A stretch of 32,358 nt of DNA from Streptomyces silaceus (GTDB lineage Bacteria > Actinomycetota > Actinomycetes > Streptomycetales > Streptomycetaceae). Under the pieces are notes generated by a model. It made no database searches and was not told where the DNA came from. It was given only the letters and a program-made list of their open reading frames with translations. The position numbers and the translations under genes were made by a program. Numbering within the stretch: position 1 is the stretch's first letter; each line of letters opens with the position of its first letter. The DNA lies in contig NZ_LIRJ01000060.1 of assembly GCF_001419745.1 (NCBI RefSeq), positions 1 through 32,358 on the forward strand. Reading direction: 5' to 3'. Positions 23,564 through 31,496 of the stretch are shown here, in pieces.

Positions 23564-24208
23564 ATGCCGTCCCCACCGGATCCGCCGCGGCGCCGCGCGC
23601 CCGGCATGAGCGCCGAGCAGCGCAGGGCGATGATCGTCGCCGCCGCCCTCCCCCTGGTCGCCGAGTACGGCGCCGCCGTCACCACGGGCCGGATCGCCCG
23701 CGCTGCGGGGATCGGGGAGGCCACGATCTTCCGGGCCTTCAAGGACAAGGACGAGGTGCTCGACGCCTGCGTGCGGGAGGCGATCAGCCCCGACCACGTG
23801 GTGCGCGAGCTCGCGTCGATCTCCCTGGACGAGCCGCTCGAGGAGCGTCTGACGCAGGCCGCCGACGCGCTGCGCGCCCATCTGGAGCGCATGGGCGCGG
23901 TGGTCGGCGGGCTGCACGCGACCGGGCGGCGGCGCGGCCGGCCCTCGGGCCCCTCCGCCGAGGAGCAGCCGGGCGAGGGCGGCCGCGAGGCGTCGGCCCG
24001 CGCGCTGCTCGAGGGCCTCGCCGAGCTGCTCGAACCGGACCGCGCGGCCCTGCGCCACTCCCCCGAGAAGATCGCCGCGATCTTCCTCGGGATGCTGTTC
24101 AGCGGGCTCCGCGGCCCGGTGGACGACAGGGATCCGACCACGGCCGAACTGGTCGACGTACTCCTGAACGGAGCGCTCGGCCCCCGACGAGAGAGCGATA
24201 CGCCATGA
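23564..24208 (+). CDS. TetR-family regulator
   Basis: A 214-residue TetR-type repressor. The DNA-binding domain covers about residues 16-65: QRRAMIVAAALPLVAEYGAA, then TTGRIARAAGIGEATIFRAF with the recognition helix. The C-terminal part (about 70-205) is the ligand-binding domain. The ATG at 23564 fits a leaderless transcript from the promoter just upstream; TTG 23555 and ATG 23606 are less likely. The palindrome in its own promoter suggests autoregulation, and the 4-nt overlap with the following VOC gene means that gene shares the control. Confidence 0.92.
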   Translation: MPSPPDPPRRRAPGMSAEQRRAMIVAAALPLVAEYGAAVTTGRIARAAGIGEATIFRAFKDKDEVLDACVREAISPDHVVRELASISLDEPLEERLTQAADALRAHLERMGAVVGGLHATGRRRGRPSGPSAEEQPGEGGREASARALLEGLAELLEPDRAALRHSPEKIAAIFLGMLFSGLRGPVDDRDPTTAELVDVLLNGALGPRRESDTP

Positions 24209-24585
24209 CGACGACGATCACGCTCAACCACACCATCGTCCCCGCCGTCGACCACCGCGAGGCGGCCCGCTTCTTCGCCTCCGTGATGGGCCTGGAGCAG
24301 CTGCCGCCCGCGGGCCGCGACGGCCACTTCGCCCCGGTCCGCGTGAACGACCAGCTGACCCTCGACTTCATGGCCGTGCCGGACCCCGAGGGTCACCACC
24401 TGGCCTTCGACGTCGACCCCGCCACGTTCGACCGGGTCCTGGCCCGGCTCCGGGAACGCGGCATCCCCTACGGGAGCGAGCCGCACGAGCCGGACAACGG
24501 CCGCGTCGACCATCCCCTGTGCCCGCGCGGCCTGTTCTTCGTCGACGAGGCCCGGAATCTCTACGAGCTGATGTCCCCCGCGTAG
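24205..24585 (+). CDS. VOC-family (glyoxalase-fold) protein
   Basis: A 126-residue VOC protein starting LNHTIVPAVDHREAARFFAS, with HHLAFDVDPATFDRVLARL in the middle and LFFVDEARNLYELMSP at the end. It aligns by eye with the protein at 21852, including the NHT start and the terminal Glu. Substrate unknown. The ATG overlaps the TetR stop by 4 nt (ATGA), so both are translated from one mRNA; a role in removing or binding the TetR ligand is plausible but inferred. Confidence 0.88.
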   Translation: MTTTITLNHTIVPAVDHREAARFFASVMGLEQLPPAGRDGHFAPVRVNDQLTLDFMAVPDPEGHHLAFDVDPATFDRVLARLRERGIPYGSEPHEPDNGRVDHPLCPRGLFFVDEARNLYELMSPA

Positions 24586-24600
24586 GCGGAAGGACCCCGC

Positions 24601-24978
24601 CTACGCGCCCGGCTCCGCGGCACCCCAGTCCCAGAGCGCCTGCATCACGGGCCCCAACTCCCGCCCGCGCGAGGTGAGTTCATAGGAGACGGTGGAGGGC
24701 CAGCCGGCCGTGCGGGTGCGGCGGACGACGCCCGCGCCGACCAGCTGGGCGAGGCGTTCGGAGAGCACCTTGTCGGACAACTCCGGCAGCGCGGCGGCCA
24801 GTTCGCCGTACGCGTGGCGCTCGCGCCGCAGCAGTTCACGGACCACGAGCGTGGTCCACCGGCCGCGCAGCGCGGCGAGCGTGATCTCCACGGGGCAGGC
24901 GGGGCTCGGCGCGGCGACCTCGGCCCGGACGTCGTCGGGCAGACCGGGCCGCACGCCGCTTACCGTTCGGTGAGTCAC
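24601..24978 (-). CDS. HxlR-family transcriptional regulator
   Basis: A 125-residue HxlR-type winged helix: CPVEITLAALRGRWTTLVVR with the family Cys, RRERHAYGELAAALPELSDK, VLSERLAQLVGAGVV and RTRTAGWPSTVSYELTSRG as the wing. The Cys near residue 28 can act as a redox switch in this family. GTG at 24978 has AGGAGG eight bases upstream. Divergent from the SnoaL-like gene by only 24 bp, so it probably controls that gene and itself. Confidence 0.92.
   Translation of the reverse strand: MTHRTVSGVRPGLPDDVRAEVAAPSPACPVEITLAALRGRWTTLVVRELLRRERHAYGELAAALPELSDKVLSERLAQLVGAGVVRRTRTAGWPSTVSYELTSRGRELGPVMQALWDWGAAEPGA
24959..24974. promoter_or_regulatory. Possible HxlR operator
   Basis: Imperfect inverted repeat CTTACCG-TT-CGGTGAG with one mismatch per arm pair, at the very start of the HxlR reading frame and about 30 bp before the divergent gene's ATG. 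For the rightward gene, TACGGT at 24991-24996 is a -10-like box seven bases before the ATG. Tentative. Confidence 0.3.
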
Positions 24979-25002
24979 GAGAGGGCCTCCTACGGTGCGG
25001 TC

Positions 25003-25404
25003 ATGACCACCACGACGATAACCACCCCGTCCGCCCTGCCCACACGCCCCGAGGACGTCCCCGCCGCGTTCGCCGAGCGGTTCAACAGCGGCGATCCCGA
25101 CGCCGTGCGGGCGCTGTACGAGGAGGGCGCGGCGTTCGTCCCCGAGTCCGGGGAGGCCGTCCACGGCGACACGCGCATCGCCGCCGCGAACGCCCCCTTC
25201 CTCGCCCTCGGCCTGCCGATCACCGTGCACCCCCGCCACGTACACGTCGCGGGCGACCTCGCACTCCTGATCGTCGACTGGCGGATCGGCACGGACGAGA
25301 CCGGCTCGACGGCCACGGACGTGGTACGCCGCGGCACCGACGGCATCTGGCGCTACGCGATCGACAGCCCTTTCGGCGCCGCGCCCTCAGGCACCGACGG
25401 CTAG
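25003..25404 (+). CDS. SnoaL/NTF2-like protein
   Basis: A 133-residue protein with the NTF2-like pattern: FAERFNSGDPDAVRALYEEGAAFVP, then HVHVAGDLALLIVDWRIG and GIWRYAIDSPFGA. Small proteins of this fold serve as isomerases, cyclases, hydrolases or binding proteins; no catalytic residue set is recognisable. No ribosome binding site precedes the ATG, and the -10-like TACGGT seven bases upstream points to a leaderless mRNA. Probably regulated by the divergent HxlR protein. Confidence 0.85.
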   Translation: MTTTTITTPSALPTRPEDVPAAFAERFNSGDPDAVRALYEEGAAFVPESGEAVHGDTRIAAANAPFLALGLPITVHPRHVHVAGDLALLIVDWRIGTDETGSTATDVVRRGTDGIWRYAIDSPFGAAPSGTDG

Positions 25405-25440
25405 CCGACGACACCCGCGTCGGCCAGCCGCCCTACGCGC

Positions 25441-28400
25441 CTACTTGCCGTAGTACGCGTTGTAGATCGACAGCGTCGACTTGTTGCCCTTCTTGTCCGT
25501 GATCTTGGCGTGGAAGGAGATTCCCTTGCCCTTCGCCGGGTTCTTCACGGAGATCTTTCCGTTGGTGACCGTGGTCTTCTTCCAGGTCTGGCCGTAGTCG
25601 TAGGAGACGTACACGGAAAGGGACTTGAGGTTGGAGCCGGCCGCCGAGCCCTGGACCGTGACCGGGACCGACTGCTTCGCGTCGGCCTTGGCACGGCTGC
25701 TCAGGTCGACCGCCGGGCTGAAGCGCACCGAGGAGACCGGGAGCCTGACGCCGTCCGCCTTCTTGGAGCGGAAGGTGAAGCTCGCGTCGATGCGCGTGGA
25801 GGCCGCGGCCACCTTGACGCTGCGCTTCACGGACGTCGACAGCTTGTACTCGGCGTCCGCCGACGGCACCTTGAACGGCGGCGCCCCGCCGGCCAGCGGG
25901 TCCTCGTTCTCGGCGATCTTGGTGCCGTTGCGGTACAGCGTCGTCTTCACCGACGTGTACAGCGAGGAGCCCACGTGCGTCTTGCCGTCGGCGAACAGCG
26001 GCAGGACGCCCGTGATCTCGTTGCCGTCGCGGAAGACGCCGAAGTCGCCGCCGATGCGCGGCCCGAACACGGCCGTGTTGAAGGTCTTCTCGTACGTCTG
26101 GCCCGCCTTGAAGGTCTGCGCGGCGCCGAGCGTGTAACCGGCGTCGACGATGGGCCAGCCCTCCGGGTCACGCCCGGCCTGCTGCTCCAGGTCGAGGCTC
26201 CACTTGACCTTGTCCGCCGTGGACAGGTGCAGCGTCCGGGTGCCCGGCAGCGGCTGCGGGACACCGATCGAGGCGCCGCTCGTGCTGCCCGGGATGTGGC
26301 CCATGGCGCTCAGCGCGCCCGTCTTGCCCGGGGAGGAGGCGCCGAGGCCCACCTTGACCGTGGCGAGCTCGCTCGCCTTGAAGTGCTTGGTGTACCCGGA
26401 CGCGACCTGCTCGACCTTGCCGCCGGTGACGATGTCGTACTCGGTGTCGCCGCCCTTGGTCCAGTGCCCGTCCCACTGCTGGAACAGCGAGCCGTCGGTG
26501 ACCTGCGGACCGAGGTGCCGGGTGCGGAAGTTGGCGTACGAGTCGAGGAACCAGCCGAAGCCGTAGTTGGTCTCCGGGGTGTCGAGGCTGTAGTCCGGGG
26601 CCGCGAACTCCAGCTTGGCGCCCGGCTCGGGCACGGTGATGTCGACCGGCTTCGTGGTCCGCGCGTCCAGCGTCACCGTCGTGTCCTTGGTGATGCTCAG
26701 CTTCGGCTGCGCGATCCAGTCGGCGCCCTTGGTGAAGTCGGCGGGGTCGACGTAGATGCCGGAGTTCAGGACGTAACCGCCCTTGGGGACACGGACCTTG
26801 ACGGTGCCGGACTCGTCGTACGGGTCGTAGGACTTGCCCGCGGCGAGCCCGCTCAGGCCCTCCAGGTCACCGTCGTAGAACTTCGCGGGGGCGCCGTCCC
26901 TGCCGATGAACTTCAGCGTCAGGTCGTACGACTCCACCTCGTTCTCGACCGCGGCCGCCGTGCGCACCGACTGGCCGCCGCCGTTCGCCACGACGTACGC
27001 GGAGTACGTGCCGTCCAGCGTGCCGCCCCGCTTGGAGTCGGCGGTCAGGTCGACCGCCGCGGTGCCGCCCGCGGGAACCGTCACCTTCTTCGCGCCGAGC
27101 GCGAAGAAACCGGCCGGGGCCGGACGGCCCTTGGGGTCGGTGGCGCTCACCGTCAGATCGAGGGTGACGTCGTCCTTGCCGAGGTTGCGGTAGGTGACCT
27201 TCTTGGTGACCGGCTTGTCGTCGGTGTGCGGCCACTGCTGCGCCGGGAAGCCCACCGACACCGGGTCGGCGATCACGGACTGCTTGATGGCCTTGTCGAC
27301 GGCGATACGGCCCGAGCCCTGCTGGAACGGCGTGTACGCGCCGCCCTTGGTGGACGCGGTCAGCGCGCCCTTGAGCTCGGCGTACTTCCAGTCGGGGTGC
27401 TGCTGCTTGAGGAGCGCCGCGGCGCCCGCGACGTGCGGGGTCGCCATCGACGTACCGGAGATCGTCAGATAGCCCTCGGGGTTCTGGCCGACCTCCTTCT
27501 CGATGACGCTGCCCGGCGCGGCGGCGGCCGTGATGTCCACGCCCGGACCGGTGACGTCGGGCTTGATCGCGCCGTCGCCGACGCGCGGGCCCTGGCTGGA
27601 GAAGTCGGCGAGCTTGTCGTTGTCGTCGACCGCGCCGACGGTCAGGGCGGCGTCCGCGCTGCCCGGCGAGTCCACCGAGCCGGGCTCGCCGGCGTTGCCC
27701 GCGGCGATCGCGAAGAGGATGCCCTTCTCCGCCGAGAGCTTGTTGACCTGCGCTTCGAGCGGGTCGACACCGGGGGTGTCGCCGCCGCCGAGGCTGAGGT
27801 TGACGACGTCCGCCTTCTCGGCCGCCGCCCAGTCCATGGCGGCGATGATGCCGGAGTCCTCGCCGTAGCCGTCGTCGCCGAGCACCTTGCCGTTCAGGAG
27901 CTTGGCCCCCGGGGCGACGCCCTTGAACTTGCCGCCGGACTTGGCGCCGGTGCCGGCCGCGATGGACGCGACGTGCGTGCCGTGGCCGTAGCGGTCCTTG
28001 GCGTCCGCCGACTGCGTGAAGTTCTTCTCGGCGACGACCTGGTCCTTGAGGTCCGGGTGCGTGGCGTCGACACCGGTGTCCAGGACGGCGATCTTGACGC
28101 CCTTGCCGTCGTACCCGGCCGCCCAGGCCTTGTCGGCGCCGATCTGCTTGACGCTCTTGTCCAGGCTCGCCTTGCGCACGCCGTCCAGCCAGACGTGGCT
28201 CACGCCGGACGCGGCGCGGGCGTCGCCCTTGCCGCTGGTGAGCGCGGCCCACAGGTCGGGCGCGTCCTGCCGGGGCGTGGTGATGGCGTCGGCGTTCAGC
28301 GCCTTGAGGGTCCTGCGGACCGTGGTGTCGCCGGCGGAGCGGACGTCGGCCCGGGCGGCCGTGGCGGCTCCCTTGTAGCCGACGATGACCTTCAGGCCCT

Positions 28401-28779
28401 TCTTCTGGGCCGTGCGGTTGCGCTTCTTGTTCAACTCGGTGACGTCGAAGAGCCGTTGGTCGATCCTGCCCTCGGCTATCAGGCGCCGCGCGTCGGCGGG
28501 TATCAGCAGGGTGTGCCCGCCGGTCCGCCGCACCTGCACGGGTATGTGCTCCCGCCCCTTGGCGCGGTCGAGCCCGATCACGCGGCCCTTGGCGTCCAGG
28601 ACGGCGCGGTCACCGGTGATGAGGGTGACGCGGGAGGCCCCCGCGGTCCTCGCCGCGGCGGTCGTGAGGTCCGTGGACTCCGGCTGTGCGGCCGCGGGGC
28701 TGGTCATGCCCGCCGCGAGCGCCACGGCGACCGCCGCGGCGACGGTGGCGCCGCACGCTCTCTTCACTTGTCTGTGCAA
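25441..28779 (-). CDS. Secreted subtilisin-like serine protease (S8)
   Basis: An 1112-residue exported protease. Signal peptide to about Ala31 (basic start, AAAVAVALAAG, ends PAAA). A propeptide of about 180 residues precedes the S8 domain. Triad: Asp234 (VLDTGVDATHPDL), His266 (YGHGTHVAS) and Ser444 (SGTSMATPHVAG); the oxyanion Asn is in AAGNAGEPGS. Beta-rich accessory domains follow from about residue 510 to 1112, including an Fn3-like part after the S8 domain. The start is taken as TTG 28779 (GGGGGAG close by); GTG 28767 is possible and keeps the signal peptide. It has its own promoter. The role is probably extracellular protein degradation. Confidence 0.93.
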   Translation of the reverse strand: MHRQVKRACGATVAAAVAVALAAGMTSPAAAQPESTDLTTAAARTAGASRVTLITGDRAVLDAKGRVIGLDRAKGREHIPVQVRRTGGHTLLIPADARRLIAEGRIDQRLFDVTELNKKRNRTAQKKGLKVIVGYKGAATAARADVRSAGDTTVRRTLKALNADAITTPRQDAPDLWAALTSGKGDARAASGVSHVWLDGVRKASLDKSVKQIGADKAWAAGYDGKGVKIAVLDTGVDATHPDLKDQVVAEKNFTQSADAKDRYGHGTHVASIAAGTGAKSGGKFKGVAPGAKLLNGKVLGDDGYGEDSGIIAAMDWAAAEKADVVNLSLGGGDTPGVDPLEAQVNKLSAEKGILFAIAAGNAGEPGSVDSPGSADAALTVGAVDDNDKLADFSSQGPRVGDGAIKPDVTGPGVDITAAAAPGSVIEKEVGQNPEGYLTISGTSMATPHVAGAAALLKQQHPDWKYAELKGALTASTKGGAYTPFQQGSGRIAVDKAIKQSVIADPVSVGFPAQQWPHTDDKPVTKKVTYRNLGKDDVTLDLTVSATDPKGRPAPAGFFALGAKKVTVPAGGTAAVDLTADSKRGGTLDGTYSAYVVANGGGQSVRTAAAVENEVESYDLTLKFIGRDGAPAKFYDGDLEGLSGLAAGKSYDPYDESGTVKVRVPKGGYVLNSGIYVDPADFTKGADWIAQPKLSITKDTTVTLDARTTKPVDITVPEPGAKLEFAAPDYSLDTPETNYGFGWFLDSYANFRTRHLGPQVTDGSLFQQWDGHWTKGGDTEYDIVTGGKVEQVASGYTKHFKASELATVKVGLGASSPGKTGALSAMGHIPGSTSGASIGVPQPLPGTRTLHLSTADKVKWSLDLEQQAGRDPEGWPIVDAGYTLGAAQTFKAGQTYEKTFNTAVFGPRIGGDFGVFRDGNEITGVLPLFADGKTHVGSSLYTSVKTTLYRNGTKIAENEDPLAGGAPPFKVPSADAEYKLSTSVKRSVKVAAASTRIDASFTFRSKKADGVRLPVSSVRFSPAVDLSSRAKADAKQSVPVTVQGSAAGSNLKSLSVYVSYDYGQTWKKTTVTNGKISVKNPAKGKGISFHAKITDKKGNKSTLSIYNAYYGK

Positions 28780-29708
28780 GTCTCCCCCTGGAGGTTAAGG
28801 GGCTTGCGCCCCTCGGACAGCGAAGTATGCCGAGGGGTGATGTGCCGCTCAATAGCGGGACAGAAGTCAAGAGTTGATGCGGGGTGCAATTCATGGCGCC
28901 TTAACAGTGGTTGGCCCCGATCACGCCAATCACCGCTTCTGTTCGGCTCATTGGCGACGGCTTTGCCGGTGGGTGCGTCGGTCGCATTCCTGGTGGGCGC
29001 TTGCGCCGCGGGTGCTCTGCCGGTGGGCGCGGGACGGTCGGCGCCGCGCGTGACGCGGCCGGCGTGCAGCGTGACGAAGCGCGGGCCGTGGCGGTGGAGG
29101 GCGCCGTCGCGGGTGGCGAGCACGAGGGTGAGGCCGTGGTCCTCCTGGAGCCCGTCGAGCAGCTCCGTGATCCCGTCGCGCACGGGCCCTTCGAGACCGC
29201 CGCCCGGCTCGTCGGCGAGGAGCACCTTCGGGCGCTTGACCAGGGCGCGGGCGAGGACGACACGCCGGATCGCGCCGTCGTCCAGCTCGGCGGGCAGCCG
29301 TCCACCGAGGCCCCGCAGGCCCACCGAGTCCAGCGCGGCGGCGGCACGTTCGCCGCGGGCGTCCGGGCCGAGGCCCAGCGGGAGGAGCGCCGTCTCGACG
29401 TTCTGCCGGGCGCTGAGGGCGGGCACCAGGCGGGACGACCGGCAGACGAACCCGATCGACTCGGCGCGGACGTGGGCGAGCCGCGCCTCGGGCAGCGCGG
29501 CCAGGTCGGTGCCGTCCAGCAGGACGCTGCCCCGGGTGGGCCGGTCCAGGCCGCCGAGCATCCGCAGGAGCGTGGACTTGCCGCCGCCGGCCGGACCCCG
29601 CACGACGAGCCGCTCGCCGTCGCCGATGACCAGGTCGACCCCGACGAGCGCGTCGACCGCCCCCTCGCCGCGGAGGTACCGCTTGGTGACACCGCTGAGG
29701 TGATACAT
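28764..29708 (-). CDS. ABC transporter ATPase, LolD/MacB-like, with degenerate motifs
   Basis: A 314-residue frame. Residues 1-223 are an ABC ATPase: Walker A GPAGGGKST and Walker B KVLLADEP are intact, but the Q-loop glutamine is replaced (GFVCRSSRLVP), the LSGGQ signature reads LDDGAIRR and the D-loop is GGGLEGP. Activity is thus doubtful, or the partner supplies what is missing. Residues 224-314 are a low-complexity tail whose codons run through the promoter and leader of the protease gene and overlap its start by 16 nt; a lost stop codon or a sequencing frameshift is likely. No permease gene is adjacent. ATG 29708 lacks a ribosome binding site. Confidence 0.75.
   Translation of the reverse strand: MYHLSGVTKRYLRGEGAVDALVGVDLVIGDGERLVVRGPAGGGKSTLLRMLGGLDRPTRGSVLLDGTDLAALPEARLAHVRAESIGFVCRSSRLVPALSARQNVETALLPLGLGPDARGERAAAALDSVGLRGLGGRLPAELDDGAIRRVVLARALVKRPKVLLADEPGGGLEGPVRDGITELLDGLQEDHGLTLVLATRDGALHRHGPRFVTLHAGRVTRGADRPAPTGRAPAAQAPTRNATDAPTGKAVANEPNRSGDWRDRGQPLLRRHELHPASTLDFCPAIERHITPRHTSLSEGRKPLNLQGETCTDK
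28799..28812 (-). promoter_or_regulatory. GNRA-loop hairpin in the protease leader
   Basis: On the coding strand GGGGC-GCAA-GCCCC: five G-C pairs closed by a GCAA tetraloop, very stable for its size. It lies between the predicted transcription start (near 28817) and the start codon, next to the ribosome binding site, and may stabilise the mRNA 5' end. Confidence 0.5.
28824..28852 (-). promoter_or_regulatory. Promoter of the S8 protease gene
   Basis: Leftward -35 TTGAGC (28852-28847), exact 17-nt spacer, -10 CATACT (28829-28824). The -35 overlaps a CCGCT/AGCGG hairpin (28845-28858) and the -10 lies between the arms of an 8-bp inverted repeat CCCCTCGG/CCGAGGGG (28809-28837), so a regulator could act here. 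It lies inside the reading frame of the upstream ABC ATPase gene. Confidence 0.55.
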
Positions 29709-29919
29709 GTCGCGAAAAGGTAGGCGCTCGGCGTGATGAAGGCCTGAGGCGGGCGTAAGAAGGGGCTGAGCCGGGGGTGAGAGCACGATGAGAAGCCCTG
29801 CGCGGCCCTCACGGAAGTCCACCCCACCACCCGCGATGCGGGTCCGCCCCGCCGCTCTCGGTGCGGAGCCGCCCCGCCGCACCGCACCCGCACCCGGCCC
29901 GCCTCCGGCCCGGGAACGC

Positions 29920-29956
29920 CGGTGGCCCGCACCCCCGTTCGGGATGCGGGCCACCG
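29920..29956 (-). terminator. Terminator after the L,D-transpeptidase gene
   Basis: Perfect 12-bp stem (29920-29931 with 29945-29956) with an inner CCCG-TT-CGGG hairpin, starting 26 nt after the transpeptidase stop. The remaining gap to the ABC ATPase start (29709-29919) shows no gene or clear promoter. Confidence 0.75.
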
Positions 29957-29982
29957 CGTACGCGCCCTGCGGCGCCGTGGGA

Positions 29983-31239
29983 TCAGACGGCGGAGCCGGC
30001 CTTCCACTGCGCCCAGTCCATGTTCCAGCCGTTGAGGCCGTTGTCCGGGGCGATGACCTTGTCGCCGGTGTTGCGGACGTCGACGACGTCACCGGTGATC
30101 GAGTTCTCGTAGAACCAGGAGCCCGGGGTGCTCTTGTCGCCCGCGCCCTTGGCGTCCTGCAGACCGATGCAGCCGTGGCTGGTGTTGGCGCTGCCGAAGA
30201 TGGACGGCGAGCCCCAGTAGTTGCCGTGGATGAAGGTGCCGGAGTTCGACAGGCGCATGGCGTGCGGCACGTCCTTGATGTCGTACTCGCCCTTGCCGTC
30301 GCCGTCGGTGAAGCCGACGGTCGCGCCGTTCATCCGGGTCTCCTTGAACTTCTCGGAGATCACCATCTTGCCGTTGTACGTCTTGTTCTCCGGCGAGCCC
30401 GCGGAGATCGGGATGGTCTTCACGACCTTGCCGTCGCGCGTGATCTTCATCGTCTTCGTCTTGGCGTCGACGATGGAGACCTGGTTGCGGCCGATCTTGA
30501 ACTGGACGGTCTTGTCCTGCACGCCGTAGATCCCGTCGGCACCCTCGACGCCGTCGAGGGAGAGCTTCAGGGTGACGGTGGAGTTGCCCTTCCAGTAGTC
30601 CTCGGGGCGGAAGTCCAGGCGGTTGGCGCCGAACCAGTGGCCGACGATCTCCTGGCCGCTGCTGGACGACACCTTGATCGCGGACTGGACGTCCTTCTTG
30701 TTGGTGATCGCCTTGTCGAAGTTGATCGACACGGGCATGCCGACGCCGACGGTGGAGCCGTCCTCGGGCGTGAAGCTGCCGATGAAGCTGTTGGCCTGGG
30801 AGACGGTCGTGAACGTCGAGTTCTCGTGCGCCTTGAGGCCCTCGGAGTCCGTGGCGGTCGCCGAGATCTCGTACTTCGTGGCGCGCTCCAGCTGGCCGCT
30901 GGGCTTCCAGCTCTTCTTGTCCGCGGATATCTGGCCGGCCACGGCGGTGCCGGCGTCGCTCTTCATCGTCACCTTGGTGAGCGTGCCGTCGCTGACGGTC
31001 ACCTTGGCGGCGCTGTTGGTGCTCGCGTTGTCGGAGCCGTTCTTCGGGGCGATCTCGATCTGGGCGGCGGAGGACTTCTTGGCGGCCGCCTCGTCGACCT
31101 GGTTCTGCGACTCCTTGCCGCCCGAAGCCTTGTCGCCGTCGTCGCTGCTGCACGCCGAGAGCACGAGCACGCCGCCCACGAGGGCGGACACGGCCGCGAG
31201 GCCCCTGCGCCCACGCTTGCGACGCATACTGTCCGTCAT
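29983..31239 (-). CDS. Lipoprotein L,D-transpeptidase (YkuD) with Ig-like domains
   Basis: A 418-residue lipoprotein. The signal peptide ends in a lipobox LSAC with Cys30 to be lipidated. Two Ig-like domains follow (about residues 65-165 and 165-270, the second with FTPEDGSTVGVGMPVSINF), then the YkuD domain (about 275-400) with HGNYWG and the catalytic SHGCIGL, Cys357 as nucleophile. It forms 3-3 peptidoglycan cross-links at the outer membrane face; this two-Ig plus YkuD layout is the actinobacterial Ldt type. ATG 31239 is chosen since GGAG lies nine bases upstream; ATG 31248 and 31254 are alternatives. A GGAAC-N19-GTT element lies upstream. Confidence 0.93.
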   Translation of the reverse strand: MTDSMRRKRGRRGLAAVSALVGGVLVLSACSSDDGDKASGGKESQNQVDEAAAKKSSAAQIEIAPKNGSDNASTNSAAKVTVSDGTLTKVTMKSDAGTAVAGQISADKKSWKPSGQLERATKYEISATATDSEGLKAHENSTFTTVSQANSFIGSFTPEDGSTVGVGMPVSINFDKAITNKKDVQSAIKVSSSSGQEIVGHWFGANRLDFRPEDYWKGNSTVTLKLSLDGVEGADGIYGVQDKTVQFKIGRNQVSIVDAKTKTMKITRDGKVVKTIPISAGSPENKTYNGKMVISEKFKETRMNGATVGFTDGDGKGEYDIKDVPHAMRLSNSGTFIHGNYWGSPSIFGSANTSHGCIGLQDAKGAGDKSTPGSWFYENSITGDVVDVRNTGDKVIAPDNGLNGWNMDWAQWKAGSAV

Positions 31240-31303
31240 CACACGCATCTCCATAGTTGCCGAATCCCCAAAATCAACCCCGAGAGTCCCCGTAGTCCCG
31301 CAT

Positions 31304-31330
31304 AACGTCCTGCCCGGTTCGTCCCGTTCC
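31304..31330 (-). promoter_or_regulatory. Possible stress-sigma promoter of the transpeptidase gene
   Basis: Leftward GGAAC (31330-31326) and GTT (31306-31304) with a 19-nt gap, resembling the sigma-R pattern GGAAT-N18/19-GTT, about 65 bp before the start codon. One -35 mismatch, and short motifs occur by chance, so this is only a candidate. Confidence 0.3.
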
Positions 31331-31439
31331 ACAACCGCGGGAAGTGTGGGGAACACCACGTACGCGGTGCTGGATTGTCTTCCGTCGACCATGGTGACGG
31401 ACGGGACGGCTGATGACCATGCCGGATGAGACGACGGAA

Positions 31440-31465
31440 CCCCGGACGGCGGTTGCCGTCCGGGG
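31440..31465 (-). terminator. Terminator after the acidic conserved protein gene
   Basis: Perfect 11-bp stem (31440-31450 with 31455-31465), 4-nt loop, starting 31 nt after the stop codon at 31497. Flanking ACGGAA (31434-31439) and TTCCGT (31473-31478) could extend it around an internal loop. Confidence 0.8.
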
Positions 31466-31496
31466 CCCCGGATTCCGTTTCTCGGTCCGAGCCGGG

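Noticed and set aside
24814..25002. Upstream extension of the SnoaL-like gene
   Set aside because: It would overlap the HxlR gene on the other strand and replace a plausible leaderless ATG by a non-conserved Arg-rich start.
25510..29703. Long rightward open frame opposite the protease and ABC genes
   Set aside because: Antisense shadow of high-GC coding DNA; composition is Arg/Gly/Ala/Val-rich without domains, while the opposite strand encodes clear motifs.
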